Origin: UMGS172 sp045587185
GTDB lineage: Bacteria > Bacillota > Clostridia > Oscillospirales > Acutalibacteraceae
Reading direction: 5' to 3'
Length of the DNA stretch: 64,000 nucleotides
NCBI GenBank assembly: GCA_045587185.1
Contig: JAZNBS010000039.1
Span: forward strand, 58,122-122,121
This document shows positions 7,899 through 16,729 of the stretch, in pieces. Both the position numbers and the translations under genes were made by a program. The notes under the pieces are model-generated. The model did not search any database. It worked only from the letters and a program-made list of their open reading frames with translations, and was not told the origin of the DNA. How positions within the stretch are numbered: position 1 is the first letter of the stretch; every line of letters begins with the position of its first letter.

Positions 7899-10625
7899 TT
7901 AGTCAATTCCCTTTCCGCAACAGCGCTTGTATTTAAGACCGCTTCCGCAAGGACAGAGCGCGTTTTTGCTGACAACACCCTTGCCTCTGACGGTGGCGTT
8001 TTTATCGGTGTTTGTTTCCTCGGCAACCTTCTGACGTTGCGGTGCCTCTCCATCACGGCGGACGGTTGTACAGATAACACCCTTGGCAGTATCCTCACGG
8101 ATGCCCTCGGTCATTGCGTTGAACATATCATAGCCCTCGTTACGGTATTCAACAACGGGATTGTGCTGACCGTAGGCTCGAAGTCCTATTCCTCGGCGGA
8201 GTTCATCCATTGCGTCAATATGGTCCATCCAGTGCATATCAACGCTTCTGAGCAGGCAGATTCGCTCAATTTCACGCATAACATCGAAACCGTACTCTTC
8301 TTCCTTTTTAGCACAGATATCAAAAGCACGGTCTTTAAAGAACTGAGCAATATCTTCCTTTTCCATTCTGTTGAGTTCACTGACGGTGTATTTTAAGTCA
8401 TTATCATCAGCAAGCCAACCTCTGAAATAATTTCTCAGGCGGTCAAACTCCCACAAATCAGGCACATCACCCTCAAGATAGGTGTCAACTGCAACATCAA
8501 TAACCTCTGCTATCATCTTGTGGATAGTATCCCTGATATCCTCACCGTCAAGCACACGGTTGCGCTGAGCGTAGATAAGTTCACGCTGTTTGTTCATAAC
8601 ATCGTCATACTCAAGAACGTTCTTTCTGATACCAAAATTACGTCCCTCAATACGTTGCTGAGCGCTCTCTATCGACTTAGTGAGAATGCCTGTTTCGATG
8701 GGCATATTCTCATCAACCCTGAGCATATTCATCATATTATAAATACGCTCGCCGCCGAACAAACGCATAAGGTCATCCTCAAGCGAAATGTAGAATCGGC
8801 TTGAACCTGGGTCACCCTGACGGCCTGCACGGCCTCTTAACTGATTATCTATACGGCGGGACTCGTGACGCTCGGTGCCGATGATAAACAGACCGCCTGA
8901 TTCCCTCACCTTTTCGGCTTCGGGCTCAATCAGGTTCTTATACATTCCGTAATAGTTGGCATATTCCTCGCGCACTTTCAAAATATCGGCATCATCAGTC
9001 TCGGCAAATCCCGTTGCGGCACAAATGAGTTCCTCGCTGTAACCCGATTTGCGAAGTTCTGCCTTTGCAAGATACTCAGCATTACCTCCAAGCATAATAT
9101 CGGTGCCTCGTCCTGCCATGTTGGTTGCAATGGTAACCGCACCGTATTTACCTGCCTGAGCAATAATCTCGGCTTCCTTGTCGTGATATTTGGCGTTTAA
9201 AACGTTGTGCTTGATGCCTTTCTTTTTGAGCATAGAACTCAAAACTTCAGATTTTTCAATGGAAATGGTGCCAACCAACACAGGCTGACCCTTTGCGTGA
9301 CACTCGGCAATATTTTCAATTACTGCGTTAAACTTGGCTTTCTCGGTCTTATAGACCACATCCTGCATATCGTCACGGATAACGGGTTTGTTGGTAGGAA
9401 TTTCAACAACGTCAAGTTTATATATCTGACGGAATTCGGTCTCTTCGGTCATAGCGGTACCCGTCATACCCGAAAGTTTTTTGTAAAGGCGGAAGAAGTT
9501 CTGGAAAGTAATGGTCGCTAAAGTTTTGGACTCATTGGCAATCTGCACGCCTTCCTTGGCCTCGATAGCCTGATGCAAGCCCTCGTTATAACGGCGACCG
9601 TACATAATACGGCCCGTAAATTCGTCAACAATCAACACCTCGCCGTCGGCCACAACATAGTCAACATCGCGCTTCATTATACCGTGAGCGCGAATGGCCT
9701 GTTGAATGTGGTGTGAAACGGTCATATTTTCGGGGTCGTTCAGATTTTCAATATTGAAAAACGCCTCGGCCTTGCGGACACCGTCGGGCGTGAGCGTGCA
9801 GGTCTTGGCCTTTTCGTCAACAACATAATCGCCGTCGATATCAAGATCTTCATCGTTTTTCTTGTCATCGGTCTGACGGATGCGCACACATTTCAAAGAA
9901 CGTGCAAGTTTGTTGGCGGCAACATAAAGGTCGGAAGACTTATCACCTCGGCCCGAAATTATAAGGGGAGTTCTTGCCTCATCAATAAGAATAGAGTCAA
10001 CCTCGTCGACAATAGCAAAATTGTGACCGCGCTGAACACGGTTTTCCTTGTGGATGACCATATTGTCACGCAAATAGTCAAATCCCAACTCATTGTTGGT
10101 GCAATAGGTTATATCAGCGTTATAGGCTTCCTTTTTCTCCTCATTGGACATACCGGGCACAACAAGACCGACCGTCAACCCCAAGAAGTTATAAACCTTA
10201 CCCATCCATTCACTGTCACGGCGTGCAAGATAGTCATTGACGGTGACAATGTGAACACCTTTTTCGGTCAACGCATTAAGGTATGCAGGCAAGGTCGCAA
10301 CAAGGGTTTTACCCTCACCTGTACGCATTTCGCTGATTCGCCCCTGATGAAGAACAATACCGCCCAAAATCTGCACGGGAAAATGCTTCATTGAAAGCAC
10401 ACGCCAACTTGCCTCACGGCAGACGGCAAAAGCATCGGGCAGAATGGCATCCAACGGCTTGCCCTCTTTAAGCTGAGATTTCAGTTTGTCGGTCATACCT
10501 TTGAGTTGGTCGTCGCTCATTGCGGCGTACTTTTCCTCAAGGTCCAAAACCTGCTGCTGCAACGGTTTAATACGCTTAATTTCCTTTTCACTGTAATTAC
10601 CAAAAATCTTTTGTAAAAAGCCCAT
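7899..10625 (-). CDS. secA: Preprotein translocase ATPase SecA
   Basis: The motor ATPase of Sec protein export, 908 residues, which drives unfolded preproteins through SecYEG. Walker A MRTGEGKT lies at about 100-107 and the DEAD-like box is VDEVDSILIDEARTPLIISG. The second nucleotide-binding domain contains TNMAGRGTDIMLGG and QLRGRAGRQGDPGSSRFY. The C-terminal SEC-C zinc motif CPCGSGLKYKRCCGKG (about 891-906) is intact and normally contacts SecB or ribosomes. Length and domain order are normal. The start has AAGGAG 7 bases upstream. It is the first gene of a run leading into DUF1643 and hpt. Confidence 0.98.
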   Translation of the reverse strand: MGFLQKIFGNYSEKEIKRIKPLQQQVLDLEEKYAAMSDDQLKGMTDKLKSQLKEGKPLDAILPDAFAVCREASWRVLSMKHFPVQILGGIVLHQGRISEMRTGEGKTLVATLPAYLNALTEKGVHIVTVNDYLARRDSEWMGKVYNFLGLTVGLVVPGMSNEEKKEAYNADITYCTNNELGFDYLRDNMVIHKENRVQRGHNFAIVDEVDSILIDEARTPLIISGRGDKSSDLYVAANKLARSLKCVRIRQTDDKKNDEDLDIDGDYVVDEKAKTCTLTPDGVRKAEAFFNIENLNDPENMTVSHHIQQAIRAHGIMKRDVDYVVADGEVLIVDEFTGRIMYGRRYNEGLHQAIEAKEGVQIANESKTLATITFQNFFRLYKKLSGMTGTAMTEETEFRQIYKLDVVEIPTNKPVIRDDMQDVVYKTEKAKFNAVIENIAECHAKGQPVLVGTISIEKSEVLSSMLKKKGIKHNVLNAKYHDKEAEIIAQAGKYGAVTIATNMAGRGTDIMLGGNAEYLAKAELRKSGYSEELICAATGFAETDDADILKVREEYANYYGMYKNLIEPEAEKVRESGGLFIIGTERHESRRIDNQLRGRAGRQGDPGSSRFYISLEDDLMRLFGGERIYNMMNMLRVDENMPIETGILTKSIESAQQRIEGRNFGIRKNVLEYDDVMNKQRELIYAQRNRVLDGEDIRDTIHKMIAEVIDVAVDTYLEGDVPDLWEFDRLRNYFRGWLADDNDLKYTVSELNRMEKEDIAQFFKDRAFDICAKKEEEYGFDVMREIERICLLRSVDMHWMDHIDAMDELRRGIGLRAYGQHNPVVEYRNEGYDMFNAMTEGIREDTAKGVICTTVRRDGEAPQRQKVAEETNTDKNATVRGKGVVSKNALCPCGSGLKYKRCCGKGID

Positions 10626-10738
10626 TTAAAACTGTCTCCTTGGAGTTATATATTGCCGAAAATCGGTTAAATGCTATATACCATAACATTGTATCACACA
10701 ATCCTTAAAAATAAAAGCGTTTTAACCTTTTTTTAACA

Positions 10739-11110
10739 TTATATTTTCGGCACAGCGTTGCCTAGCATTTGGCTTACCGTTATGTTATTCGAATTTTTGG
10801 GTTTATCGTGTATATTGTATACCGATATCCATTCGTTATCTTTATGTCCTTTGCAATATTTTGCTCGAAATTCATAAATATCCATATTAAAATCTTCACA
10901 ATCCACAGGGAGTGTTTCTGTATGCTCACTGACAACCTTATAATCCCAACGTTCGGTAAATTCACGCTTTATAAAGTAGCCCTCGGCACTTTTAAACAGT
11001 CGGCAGCAGCACGATTTTTCTTCGGATACGGCAAAATCCCCATCGTGGCAATAATTACAAATTTCAATGAGGAATTCTTCATTTTTCATACCTTTATCAA
11101 TTCCAGCCAT
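10739..11110 (-). CDS. Hypothetical Cys-rich protein, 123 aa
   Basis: I do not recognise this protein. It is charged and soluble, with a CNYC pair near residue 18, a CCC triplet near 33 and further Cys at DCEDF and YCKGH, followed by WISVYNIHDKP. The spacing could bind a metal, but no known zinc-finger pattern fits exactly. There is no signal peptide or membrane segment. The ATG is preceded by GGAGGAC at good spacing, which favours this strand over the overlapping plus-strand frame 10769-11212, which has no such site. It is monocistronic, and its 3' end faces the secA promoter region. Confidence 0.65.
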   Translation of the reverse strand: MAGIDKGMKNEEFLIEICNYCHDGDFAVSEEKSCCCRLFKSAEGYFIKREFTERWDYKVVSEHTETLPVDCEDFNMDIYEFRAKYCKGHKDNEWISVYNIHDKPKNSNNITVSQMLGNAVPKI

Positions 11111-11308
11111 AACGGTCCTCCTTTAAAAATTCGTAAAATATGCGATCAACAACCGTTTTCTGTTTTCATTATACCAAGAAACACACCTTTCGTCAAGTTG
11201 AGGGCCAAGTGACATTGCAAGGACGATTGACAGAACCGCGCGCTTCGGTATAGGAACCTCTTCCCTATAGTCCAATTTCAAGTTTTGTTAAAATACTTTA
11301 AATAACTG

Positions 11309-11337
11309 TTGAAATTTTATTTTAATTAGTATATACT
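11309..11337 (+). promoter_or_regulatory. Sigma-A-type promoter of glyA
   Basis: TTGAAA (11309-11314), 17-base spacer, TATACT (11332-11337), about 50 bases before the glyA start. The rest of the 11111-11386 gap contains a short hairpin (TATAGG/CCTATA, 11250-11270) of unknown role and nothing else I can name. Confidence 0.65.
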
Positions 11338-11386
11338 ATTACAGATTAGAGAACTAATTTAAAATTACATAAAAAGGATGATGAAA

Positions 11387-12640
11387 ATGTATTCGGATAT
11401 TATGGATTCGGTTGGATTTGTAAGTTCAAAAGACCCCGAGGTCGGCGCTGCAATGGCCAAAGAGCTTGGCCGTCAGCAGTCAAACATTGAACTCATTGCT
11501 TCGGAAAACTTTGTTTCTCCCGCAGTTATGGCCGCAATGGGCTCGGTACTGACCAATAAGTATGCAGAGGGTTACCCCGGCAAACGTTACTACGGCGGTT
11601 GCCAGTTTGTCGATATTGTCGAAGATATTGCGCGCGACCGTGCCTGTAAGTTGTTCGGTGCCAACTTTGCCAATGTTCAGCCCCACTCAGGCGCTCAGGC
11701 CAATCAGGCCGTTTACTTGGCACTTCTGGAGCCGGGAGACACCGTTATGGGTATGAACCTTGCTCACGGCGGTCACCTTACCCACGGTTCGCCCGTCAAC
11801 TCTTCGGGTAAACTTTACAACTTTGTGCCTTACGGTGTAAACGATGACGGTTACATTGATTACGACGAGATGAGAAAGATTGCAGAAGACTGCAAGCCCA
11901 AACTCATCGTTGCAGGTGCTTCGGCATATGCTCGTGAGATTAAGTTTGACGTAATTGCTGACATTGCAAAGTCAGTCGGCGCATTGTTTATGGTCGATAT
12001 GGCTCACATTGCAGGTCTTGTTGCCGCAGGGTTGCACATCAACCCCTGTAAATATGCCGATGTTGTTACTACCACCACCCACAAGACCCTCCGCGGTCCC
12101 AGAGGCGGTATGATTCTCTGTAACGACGAGGAAATTTTCAAGGCTATTAACAAGGCGGTTTTCCCCGGAAACCAAGGCGGTCCTTTGATGCACGTTATCG
12201 CAGGTAAGGCAGTTTGCTTTGGCGAGGCTTTGACACCTGAATTCAAGGCATATCAAGAGCAGATTATCAAGAATGCCGATGCTTTGGCAGGTTCACTTAT
12301 TGCAGAGGGTATCAACCTTGTGTCTATGGGTACCGACAATCACCTGATGTTGCTTGACCTTCGCGGAACAGGTGTAACAGGCAAAGAACTTGAGCACCGT
12401 CTTGACGAAGTCAACATCACTGCCAACAAGAACGCCATCCCCAACGACCCCGAAAAGCCGTTTGTAACCAGCGGTGTGCGTCTTGGCACTCCTGCCGCAA
12501 CCACCCGCGGACTTAAAGAGGAAGATTTTGTTGAGATTGGTAAGGTCATTGCCCTTTGCGTTAAGGATTTCGATAATAAAAAAGAAGAAATCAAGCAAAG
12601 AGTTGCCTCAATCTGCGAAAAATATCCCTTATATAAATAA
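11387..12640 (+). CDS. glyA: Serine hydroxymethyltransferase
   Basis: A cytoplasmic PLP enzyme of 417 residues that interconverts serine plus tetrahydrofolate with glycine plus 5,10-methylene-THF, the main one-carbon source. The PLP lysine motif TTTTHKTLRGPRGG is present (about 223-236), as are IELIASENFVS near the N-terminus, EGYPGKRYYGGC, and HNGQ-type residues in NVQPHSGAQAN. Three ATGs lie close together (11378, 11381, 11387). The last has the best spacing (8 bases) from AAGGA at 11374-11378. A hairpin follows, then fba on the same strand. Confidence 0.97.
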   Translation: MYSDIMDSVGFVSSKDPEVGAAMAKELGRQQSNIELIASENFVSPAVMAAMGSVLTNKYAEGYPGKRYYGGCQFVDIVEDIARDRACKLFGANFANVQPHSGAQANQAVYLALLEPGDTVMGMNLAHGGHLTHGSPVNSSGKLYNFVPYGVNDDGYIDYDEMRKIAEDCKPKLIVAGASAYAREIKFDVIADIAKSVGALFMVDMAHIAGLVAAGLHINPCKYADVVTTTTHKTLRGPRGGMILCNDEEIFKAINKAVFPGNQGGPLMHVIAGKAVCFGEALTPEFKAYQEQIIKNADALAGSLIAEGINLVSMGTDNHLMLLDLRGTGVTGKELEHRLDEVNITANKNAIPNDPEKPFVTSGVRLGTPAATTRGLKEEDFVEIGKVIALCVKDFDNKKEEIKQRVASICEKYPLYK

Positions 12641-12641
12641 T

Positions 12642-12677
12642 CACTCTTCGGCACTTGATTTTATGTGCCAAAGAGTG
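12642..12677 (+). terminator. Stem-loop between glyA and fba
   Basis: CACTCTTCGGCAC pairs with GTGCCAAAGAGTG around a 10-base loop directly after the glyA stop. It lacks a strong T run, so it may be a weak terminator or a 3'-end processing hairpin. Confidence 0.6.
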
Positions 12678-12716
12678 TAAAATAACAATGTAAAATTTTC
12701 TTTGGAGGAATTTAAA

Positions 12717-13580
12717 ATGTTAGTATCTGCAAAAGAAATGCTTCAAAAAGCAAAGGCAGGCAAATATGCTGTCGGCCAGTTCAACATCAACAATCTTGAG
12801 TGGACCAAGGCCATTCTTCTGACCGCTCAGGAACTCAACTCTCCCGTTATTCTCGGTGTTTCCGAGGGTGCAGGCAAGTATATGTGCGGTTACACCACCG
12901 TTGTTGGTATGGTTAACGGTATGATTAACGAACTTGGCATCACCGTTCCCGTAGCGCTTCACCTTGACCACGGTTCTTACGAAGGCGCTATGAAGTGCAT
13001 CGAGGCAGGTTTCTCTTCCGTTATGTTTGACGGTTCTCACTACCCCATTGAGGAAAACATCCAGAAGACCAAGGAATTGGTTGCTATCTGTGAGGAAAAG
13101 GGTCTCTCTCTTGAAGCAGAAGTCGGCGCTATCGGCGGTGAGGAAGACGGCGTTATCGGTTCGGGTGAAGTTGCAGACCCCGAGGAATGCAAGATGATTG
13201 CAGACTTGGGCGTTACCATGTTGGCCGCAGGTATCGGCAACATCCACGGTAAGTACCCCGAAAACTGGGCAGGTCTTTCTTTCGACACTCTTGATGCTAT
13301 TCAGCAACTCACCGGCACAATGCCTCTCGTTCTCCACGGTGGTACAGGTATCCCTGCAGATATGATTAAGAAGGCTATTTCCTTGGGCGTTTCTAAAATC
13401 AATGTTAACACCGAGTGCCAGTTGGCATTTGCCGCTGCTACCCGTGAGTATATTGAAGCGGGAAAAGACCTGCAGGGCAAGGGCTTTGACCCCAGAAAAA
13501 TTCTCGCTCCCGGTGTTGAGGCCATCAAGGCTACCGTAAAAGAAAAGATGGAACTCTTCGGTTCGGTCGGCAAGGCTTAA
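12717..13580 (+). CDS. fba: Class II fructose-bisphosphate aldolase
   Basis: A glycolytic/gluconeogenic zinc aldolase of 287 residues that splits fructose-1,6-bisphosphate to DHAP and GAP. The metal and catalytic residues are visible in VALHLDHGSYE (His-Asp-His, about 81-91), EAEVGAIGGEEDG, GIGNIHGKYP and LVLHGGTGIP, with the phosphate site KINVNTECQ. Length is typical of the bacterial class IIb/GatY-like group. The ATG at 12717 follows GGAGG with 8 bases spacing; an upstream in-frame TTG at 12702 is part of that site. A bidirectional terminator follows. Confidence 0.96.
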   Translation: MLVSAKEMLQKAKAGKYAVGQFNINNLEWTKAILLTAQELNSPVILGVSEGAGKYMCGYTTVVGMVNGMINELGITVPVALHLDHGSYEGAMKCIEAGFSSVMFDGSHYPIEENIQKTKELVAICEEKGLSLEAEVGAIGGEEDGVIGSGEVADPEECKMIADLGVTMLAAGIGNIHGKYPENWAGLSFDTLDAIQQLTGTMPLVLHGGTGIPADMIKKAISLGVSKINVNTECQLAFAAATREYIEAGKDLQGKGFDPRKILAPGVEAIKATVKEKMELFGSVGKA

Positions 13581-13606
13581 TCTAAAAAACAACTTTGTAT
13601 TACAAA

Positions 13607-13637
13607 AAAGCGACAACCTTTGACAGGTTGTCGCTTT
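13607..13637. terminator. Bidirectional terminator between fba and lysC
   Basis: The perfect 13-bp stem AAAGCGACAACCT with its complement, 5-base loop and A/T-rich flanks, lies between convergent genes. Confidence 0.9.
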
Positions 13638-13652
13638 CATTTTGCTCAGATT

Positions 13653-14861
13653 TTAGCCGATGAACTTGTCGTGAACTGCCTGCATACCCTTTTGGCAGTC
13701 CTCAACATCAACGATGACCGAAATCTTAATTTCGCTGGTTGCTATCATATGAATGTTGATGCCTACATCTGCAAGCGCCTCAAACATTTTGGATGCAACT
13801 CCGGGATGGGTCTCCATACCTGCGCCGACAATAGAGAGTTTTCCTGTGTTCTCGTTGATAACTACCTCTGCGTAATCAACCTTTTCCTTAATAATGCCAA
13901 GAGCCTCTTCAACATCCTTCTGTTGAGTCTTGGGGACGGTAAAGGTGATATCCTTGGTGCCGTCACGTCCAACCGACTGCAGAATAATGTCAACATTGAC
14001 GTTCTTTCGGCTCAACTGATTGAACACTTTGAAAGCGATACCGGGGGTATCCTTCAGACCGATTATAGATACGAGCAGAATGTCTTTATCACAAGCCACT
14101 CCTTTAACAAGCATTTTTTCCATATTAACTGCCTCCTTAACGATTGTACCGGGTTTGTTTTCAAGGCTTGAGAGTACCTCAAGCTCAACTGCGTACTTTT
14201 TGGCCATTTCGACCGAGCGATTGTTGAGAACCTGTGCGCCGAGGGTTGCAAGTTCGAGCATCTCGTCATAGGTTATTTCGCTCATTTTCTTGGCACCTTT
14301 TACCTTTCTGGGGTCTGCGGTGTAAACACCGTCAACATCGGTGTAAATCTGGCAAAGGTCGGCGTGCATTGATGAAGCAATGGCCACGGCACTTGTGTCC
14401 GAACCGCCACGTCCAAGGGTTGTTATATCGTCATATTTATTAAGACCTTGGAAACCTGCAACAACAACGATATTGCGTTTGTCAAGTTCGGCGCGGATGC
14501 GCTCGGCATTGACATTCTTGATTCGCGCCAATGAATGCTTGGAGTCGGTAGCAAAGCCTGCCTGCCAACCAAGCAGAGAAATTGCGGGACAACCCAACTT
14601 CTCAATAGCCATAGCCAAGAGTGCAATGGAAATCTGTTCACCCGAAGCCAAAAGCATATCCATCTCGCGCTTGGATGGGTTTTCGGGATTTATTTCCTTT
14701 GCTTTGGCAATCAGGTCGTCGGTAGTATCGCCCTGAGCCGATACCACAACCACAACATCGTTACCTTTCTTATAATCCTCGGTGACAATTCGTGCAACAT
14801 TAAACAGTTTCCCTGCGTCTGCAACCGAAGAGCCTCCGAACTTCTTTACTATCAGAGCCAT
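13653..14861 (-). CDS. lysC: Aspartate kinase
   Basis: The first enzyme of the aspartate family pathway (lysine, threonine, methionine, diaminopimelate), 402 residues. The amino-acid kinase domain begins KFGGSSVADAGK (about 6-17) and contains TLGRGGSDTSAVAIAS. Two C-terminal ACT domains follow (about 265-402: SIIGLKDTPGIAFKVFNQL and SIVGAGMETHPGVASKMFEAL), the site of feedback inhibition by lysine or threonine. It is a monofunctional kinase read after hom with 46 bases between, in one ACT-hom-lysC operon. The start has AGGGTGA upstream. Pathway genes asd and dap are not in the window. Confidence 0.96.
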   Translation of the reverse strand: MALIVKKFGGSSVADAGKLFNVARIVTEDYKKGNDVVVVVSAQGDTTDDLIAKAKEINPENPSKREMDMLLASGEQISIALLAMAIEKLGCPAISLLGWQAGFATDSKHSLARIKNVNAERIRAELDKRNIVVVAGFQGLNKYDDITTLGRGGSDTSAVAIASSMHADLCQIYTDVDGVYTADPRKVKGAKKMSEITYDEMLELATLGAQVLNNRSVEMAKKYAVELEVLSSLENKPGTIVKEAVNMEKMLVKGVACDKDILLVSIIGLKDTPGIAFKVFNQLSRKNVNVDIILQSVGRDGTKDITFTVPKTQQKDVEEALGIIKEKVDYAEVVINENTGKLSIVGAGMETHPGVASKMFEALADVGINIHMIATSEIKISVIVDVEDCQKGMQAVHDKFIG

Positions 14862-14907
14862 AAAATCACCCTATCCTTTCGAATCTGATATATAAATTAT
14901 TTTCAAC

Positions 14908-16143
14908 CTAATCCAACAAACGGAGTGTGCTAAGCACCGTTCCGTTAATTTTCGCCAACTGAGAAAGCAAGGTTTTCTCGGATGCGAACGGAGTGACAAA
15001 TGCCAACTCATCCTCGGGTTCGCCGTTTCGTCCAAGTAACTGAATTTCACCGAACAATTCTTCCGCCTTAGTTTTGAGGCAATCACGGCACTTGTCGGCC
15101 TTGACACGCACATACATACGGACTGTGTCCTCCAAGTGGTCGGCCACATAACCATCCTCGGCAGGTGCCCAAGAGAGATACTTACGGGCAATCATATGCT
15201 TGACGGCGTCAATGATATCAGCAACAACGGCGCTGGCGGTGGGCATTTTGCCTGCGCCTCGGCCGTAGAACATAACGTCACCAACAGCGTCACCCCTTAC
15301 CATAACGGCATTAAAAACATCGTCAACGTGCGCCAACTGATTCTTTTTGGTAACAAATGCAGGATAGACAGTTACCGAACACTTGCCGTCTTCGAGCAGT
15401 TTTGCACGGCCGATGAGTTTGATTACACAACCCGCAAAATCTGCATACGCCACATCGGCAGAGGTTATCTTGGTAATGCCCTCGGTGTAAACATCCTTGG
15501 GGTAAACGTGCTTGCCGAAAGCCAACGCTGCAAGAATACATATCTTACGGCAGGCATCATGACCTTCAACATCAGCGGTGGGGTCTTTTTCGGCATATCC
15601 CAAACGCTGAGCCTCGGCCAGAACTTCTTCAAATGCCAGACCGTCATTTATCATCTTGGTCATAATGAAGTTGGTCGTTCCGTTCAGTATTCCCTGAACC
15701 TCAAAAAGGCCGTTTGCAGCAAGGCACTGGGCAATGGGGCGGAGTACGGGTATACCGCCGCCGACACTTGCCTCAAACAAATAGTTGACATTCTTTTCCT
15801 CGGCAATATGCAGAAGTTCGTCACCCTTTTCAGCAACCAACTCCTTATTTGAAGTAACAACACTCTTACCTGCTTCAAGACACGCCTTGGTGAACTCATA
15901 GGCAGGATGAAGTCCGCCCATGACCTCAGCAACAACCTTAATGTCAGGGTCGTTAAGAATTTCGTTGAAATCTTTGGTGAACTTATCACTGTATGTAAGT
16001 CCCTCGAAATCACGAAGATCCAATATTTTTTTAATATTGATGGGATTTTTGGCTTTTTGTGCAATGTGTTCCGCGTTCTTTATAAGCACCTCTGCAACGC
16101 CAGAACCGACAACACCGTGGCCCATTATTGCTATATCTACCAT
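14908..16143 (-). CDS. hom: Homoserine dehydrogenase
   Basis: Reduces aspartate semialdehyde to homoserine with NAD(P)H, the branch to threonine and methionine; 411 residues. The Rossmann motif is IAIMGHGVVGSGVAEVL (about 4-20). The catalytic region includes SVGGGIPVLRPI, LNGTTNFIMTKM and TADVEGHDACRKICILAALAFG. A C-terminal ACT domain (about 335-411) suggests threonine feedback. I chose the ATG at 16143 because GGAG lies 6 bases upstream; the upstream ATG at 16155 lacks a site. It starts 22 bases after the stop of the ACT regulator gene. Confidence 0.96.
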   Translation of the reverse strand: MVDIAIMGHGVVGSGVAEVLIKNAEHIAQKAKNPINIKKILDLRDFEGLTYSDKFTKDFNEILNDPDIKVVAEVMGGLHPAYEFTKACLEAGKSVVTSNKELVAEKGDELLHIAEEKNVNYLFEASVGGGIPVLRPIAQCLAANGLFEVQGILNGTTNFIMTKMINDGLAFEEVLAEAQRLGYAEKDPTADVEGHDACRKICILAALAFGKHVYPKDVYTEGITKITSADVAYADFAGCVIKLIGRAKLLEDGKCSVTVYPAFVTKKNQLAHVDDVFNAVMVRGDAVGDVMFYGRGAGKMPTASAVVADIIDAVKHMIARKYLSWAPAEDGYVADHLEDTVRMYVRVKADKCRDCLKTKAEELFGEIQLLGRNGEPEDELAFVTPFASEKTLLSQLAKINGTVLSTLRLLD

Positions 16144-16165
16144 ATTTAACTCCATTTTTAAAATT

Positions 16166-16591
16166 TTAACCGTGAACTTGTTTTACCGAAATAACACCGT
16201 CAATCGCGGCAAGATTGTTTAGCAGTTCCTCGGAGTTGAATTCCTCAATCCTAAAAGAGACCGAAAACGACGCAATACCGTTTACAGGCAACCCCTGATT
16301 AACAGTAAGCAGGTTGGCCTTGCAACTGTAAAGCACCTGCAAAAACTGTGACAGTACACCTGCCTTATCCCTTAAAGCCGCCTGCAGTGACACCGTCTGA
16401 CCGACAGGACTTGTATATTCAAAGACACAGTCCTTATACTTATAATATGCACTTCTGGAAATTCCGCACATTCGCGATGCCTCACTGGCTGTTCTGGCAA
16501 CGCCCGAAGCGATAAGTTTCTTGGCTTCGACCACTTTCTGAAAAACTTCAGGCAATGCGGCAGAATTTATGAGCAACATTCCGTTGACCAA
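16166..16591 (-). CDS. UPF0735 family ACT-domain regulator (PheB-like)
   Basis: A 141-residue protein of the UPF0735/PheB family. The N-terminal half (ASEASRMCGISRSAYYKYKDCVFEY) is a helix-turn-helix-like segment, and the C-terminal half is an ACT domain that could sense an amino acid. It heads the hom-lysC operon, so a role in regulating threonine or aspartate-family synthesis is a fair inference, though none is proven for the family. The start is TTG at 16591, 10 bases after GGGAGG. The alternative ATG at 16579 is too far from that site. Confidence 0.85.
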   Translation of the reverse strand: MVNGMLLINSAALPEVFQKVVEAKKLIASGVARTASEASRMCGISRSAYYKYKDCVFEYTSPVGQTVSLQAALRDKAGVLSQFLQVLYSCKANLLTVNQGLPVNGIASFSVSFRIEEFNSEELLNNLAAIDGVISVKQVHG

Positions 16592-16729
16592 AACCTTTCC
16601 ACCTCCCGAAAACAGTGTATTTGATTAAGGAACACTATAACACATAACTTTGGGAAAAGCAAGCACTATTTTCATAATTTATTAACTTTTGACAATATTA
16701 TAAATATATCACCGTTTTGGTGAATTTTT

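Noticed and set aside
10769..11212. 147-codon plus-strand frame opposite the Cys-rich hypothetical
   Set aside because: No ribosome binding site, and extreme Phe/Ile composition typical of a reverse-strand shadow. The minus frame has GGAGGAC before its ATG.
12720..13640. 306-codon open frame on the minus strand across fba
   Set aside because: It is antisense to the strongly biased fba gene; codon bias of the sense gene creates the open frame.
15136..15852. 238-codon plus-strand frame inside hom
   Set aside because: Antisense shadow without a start signal; hom is intact on the other strand.
16689..16712. TTGACA and TATAAA near 16700 as the ytvI promoter
   Set aside because: The two elements are spaced only a few bases apart, and no acceptable -10 sits 16-18 bases after TTGACA.
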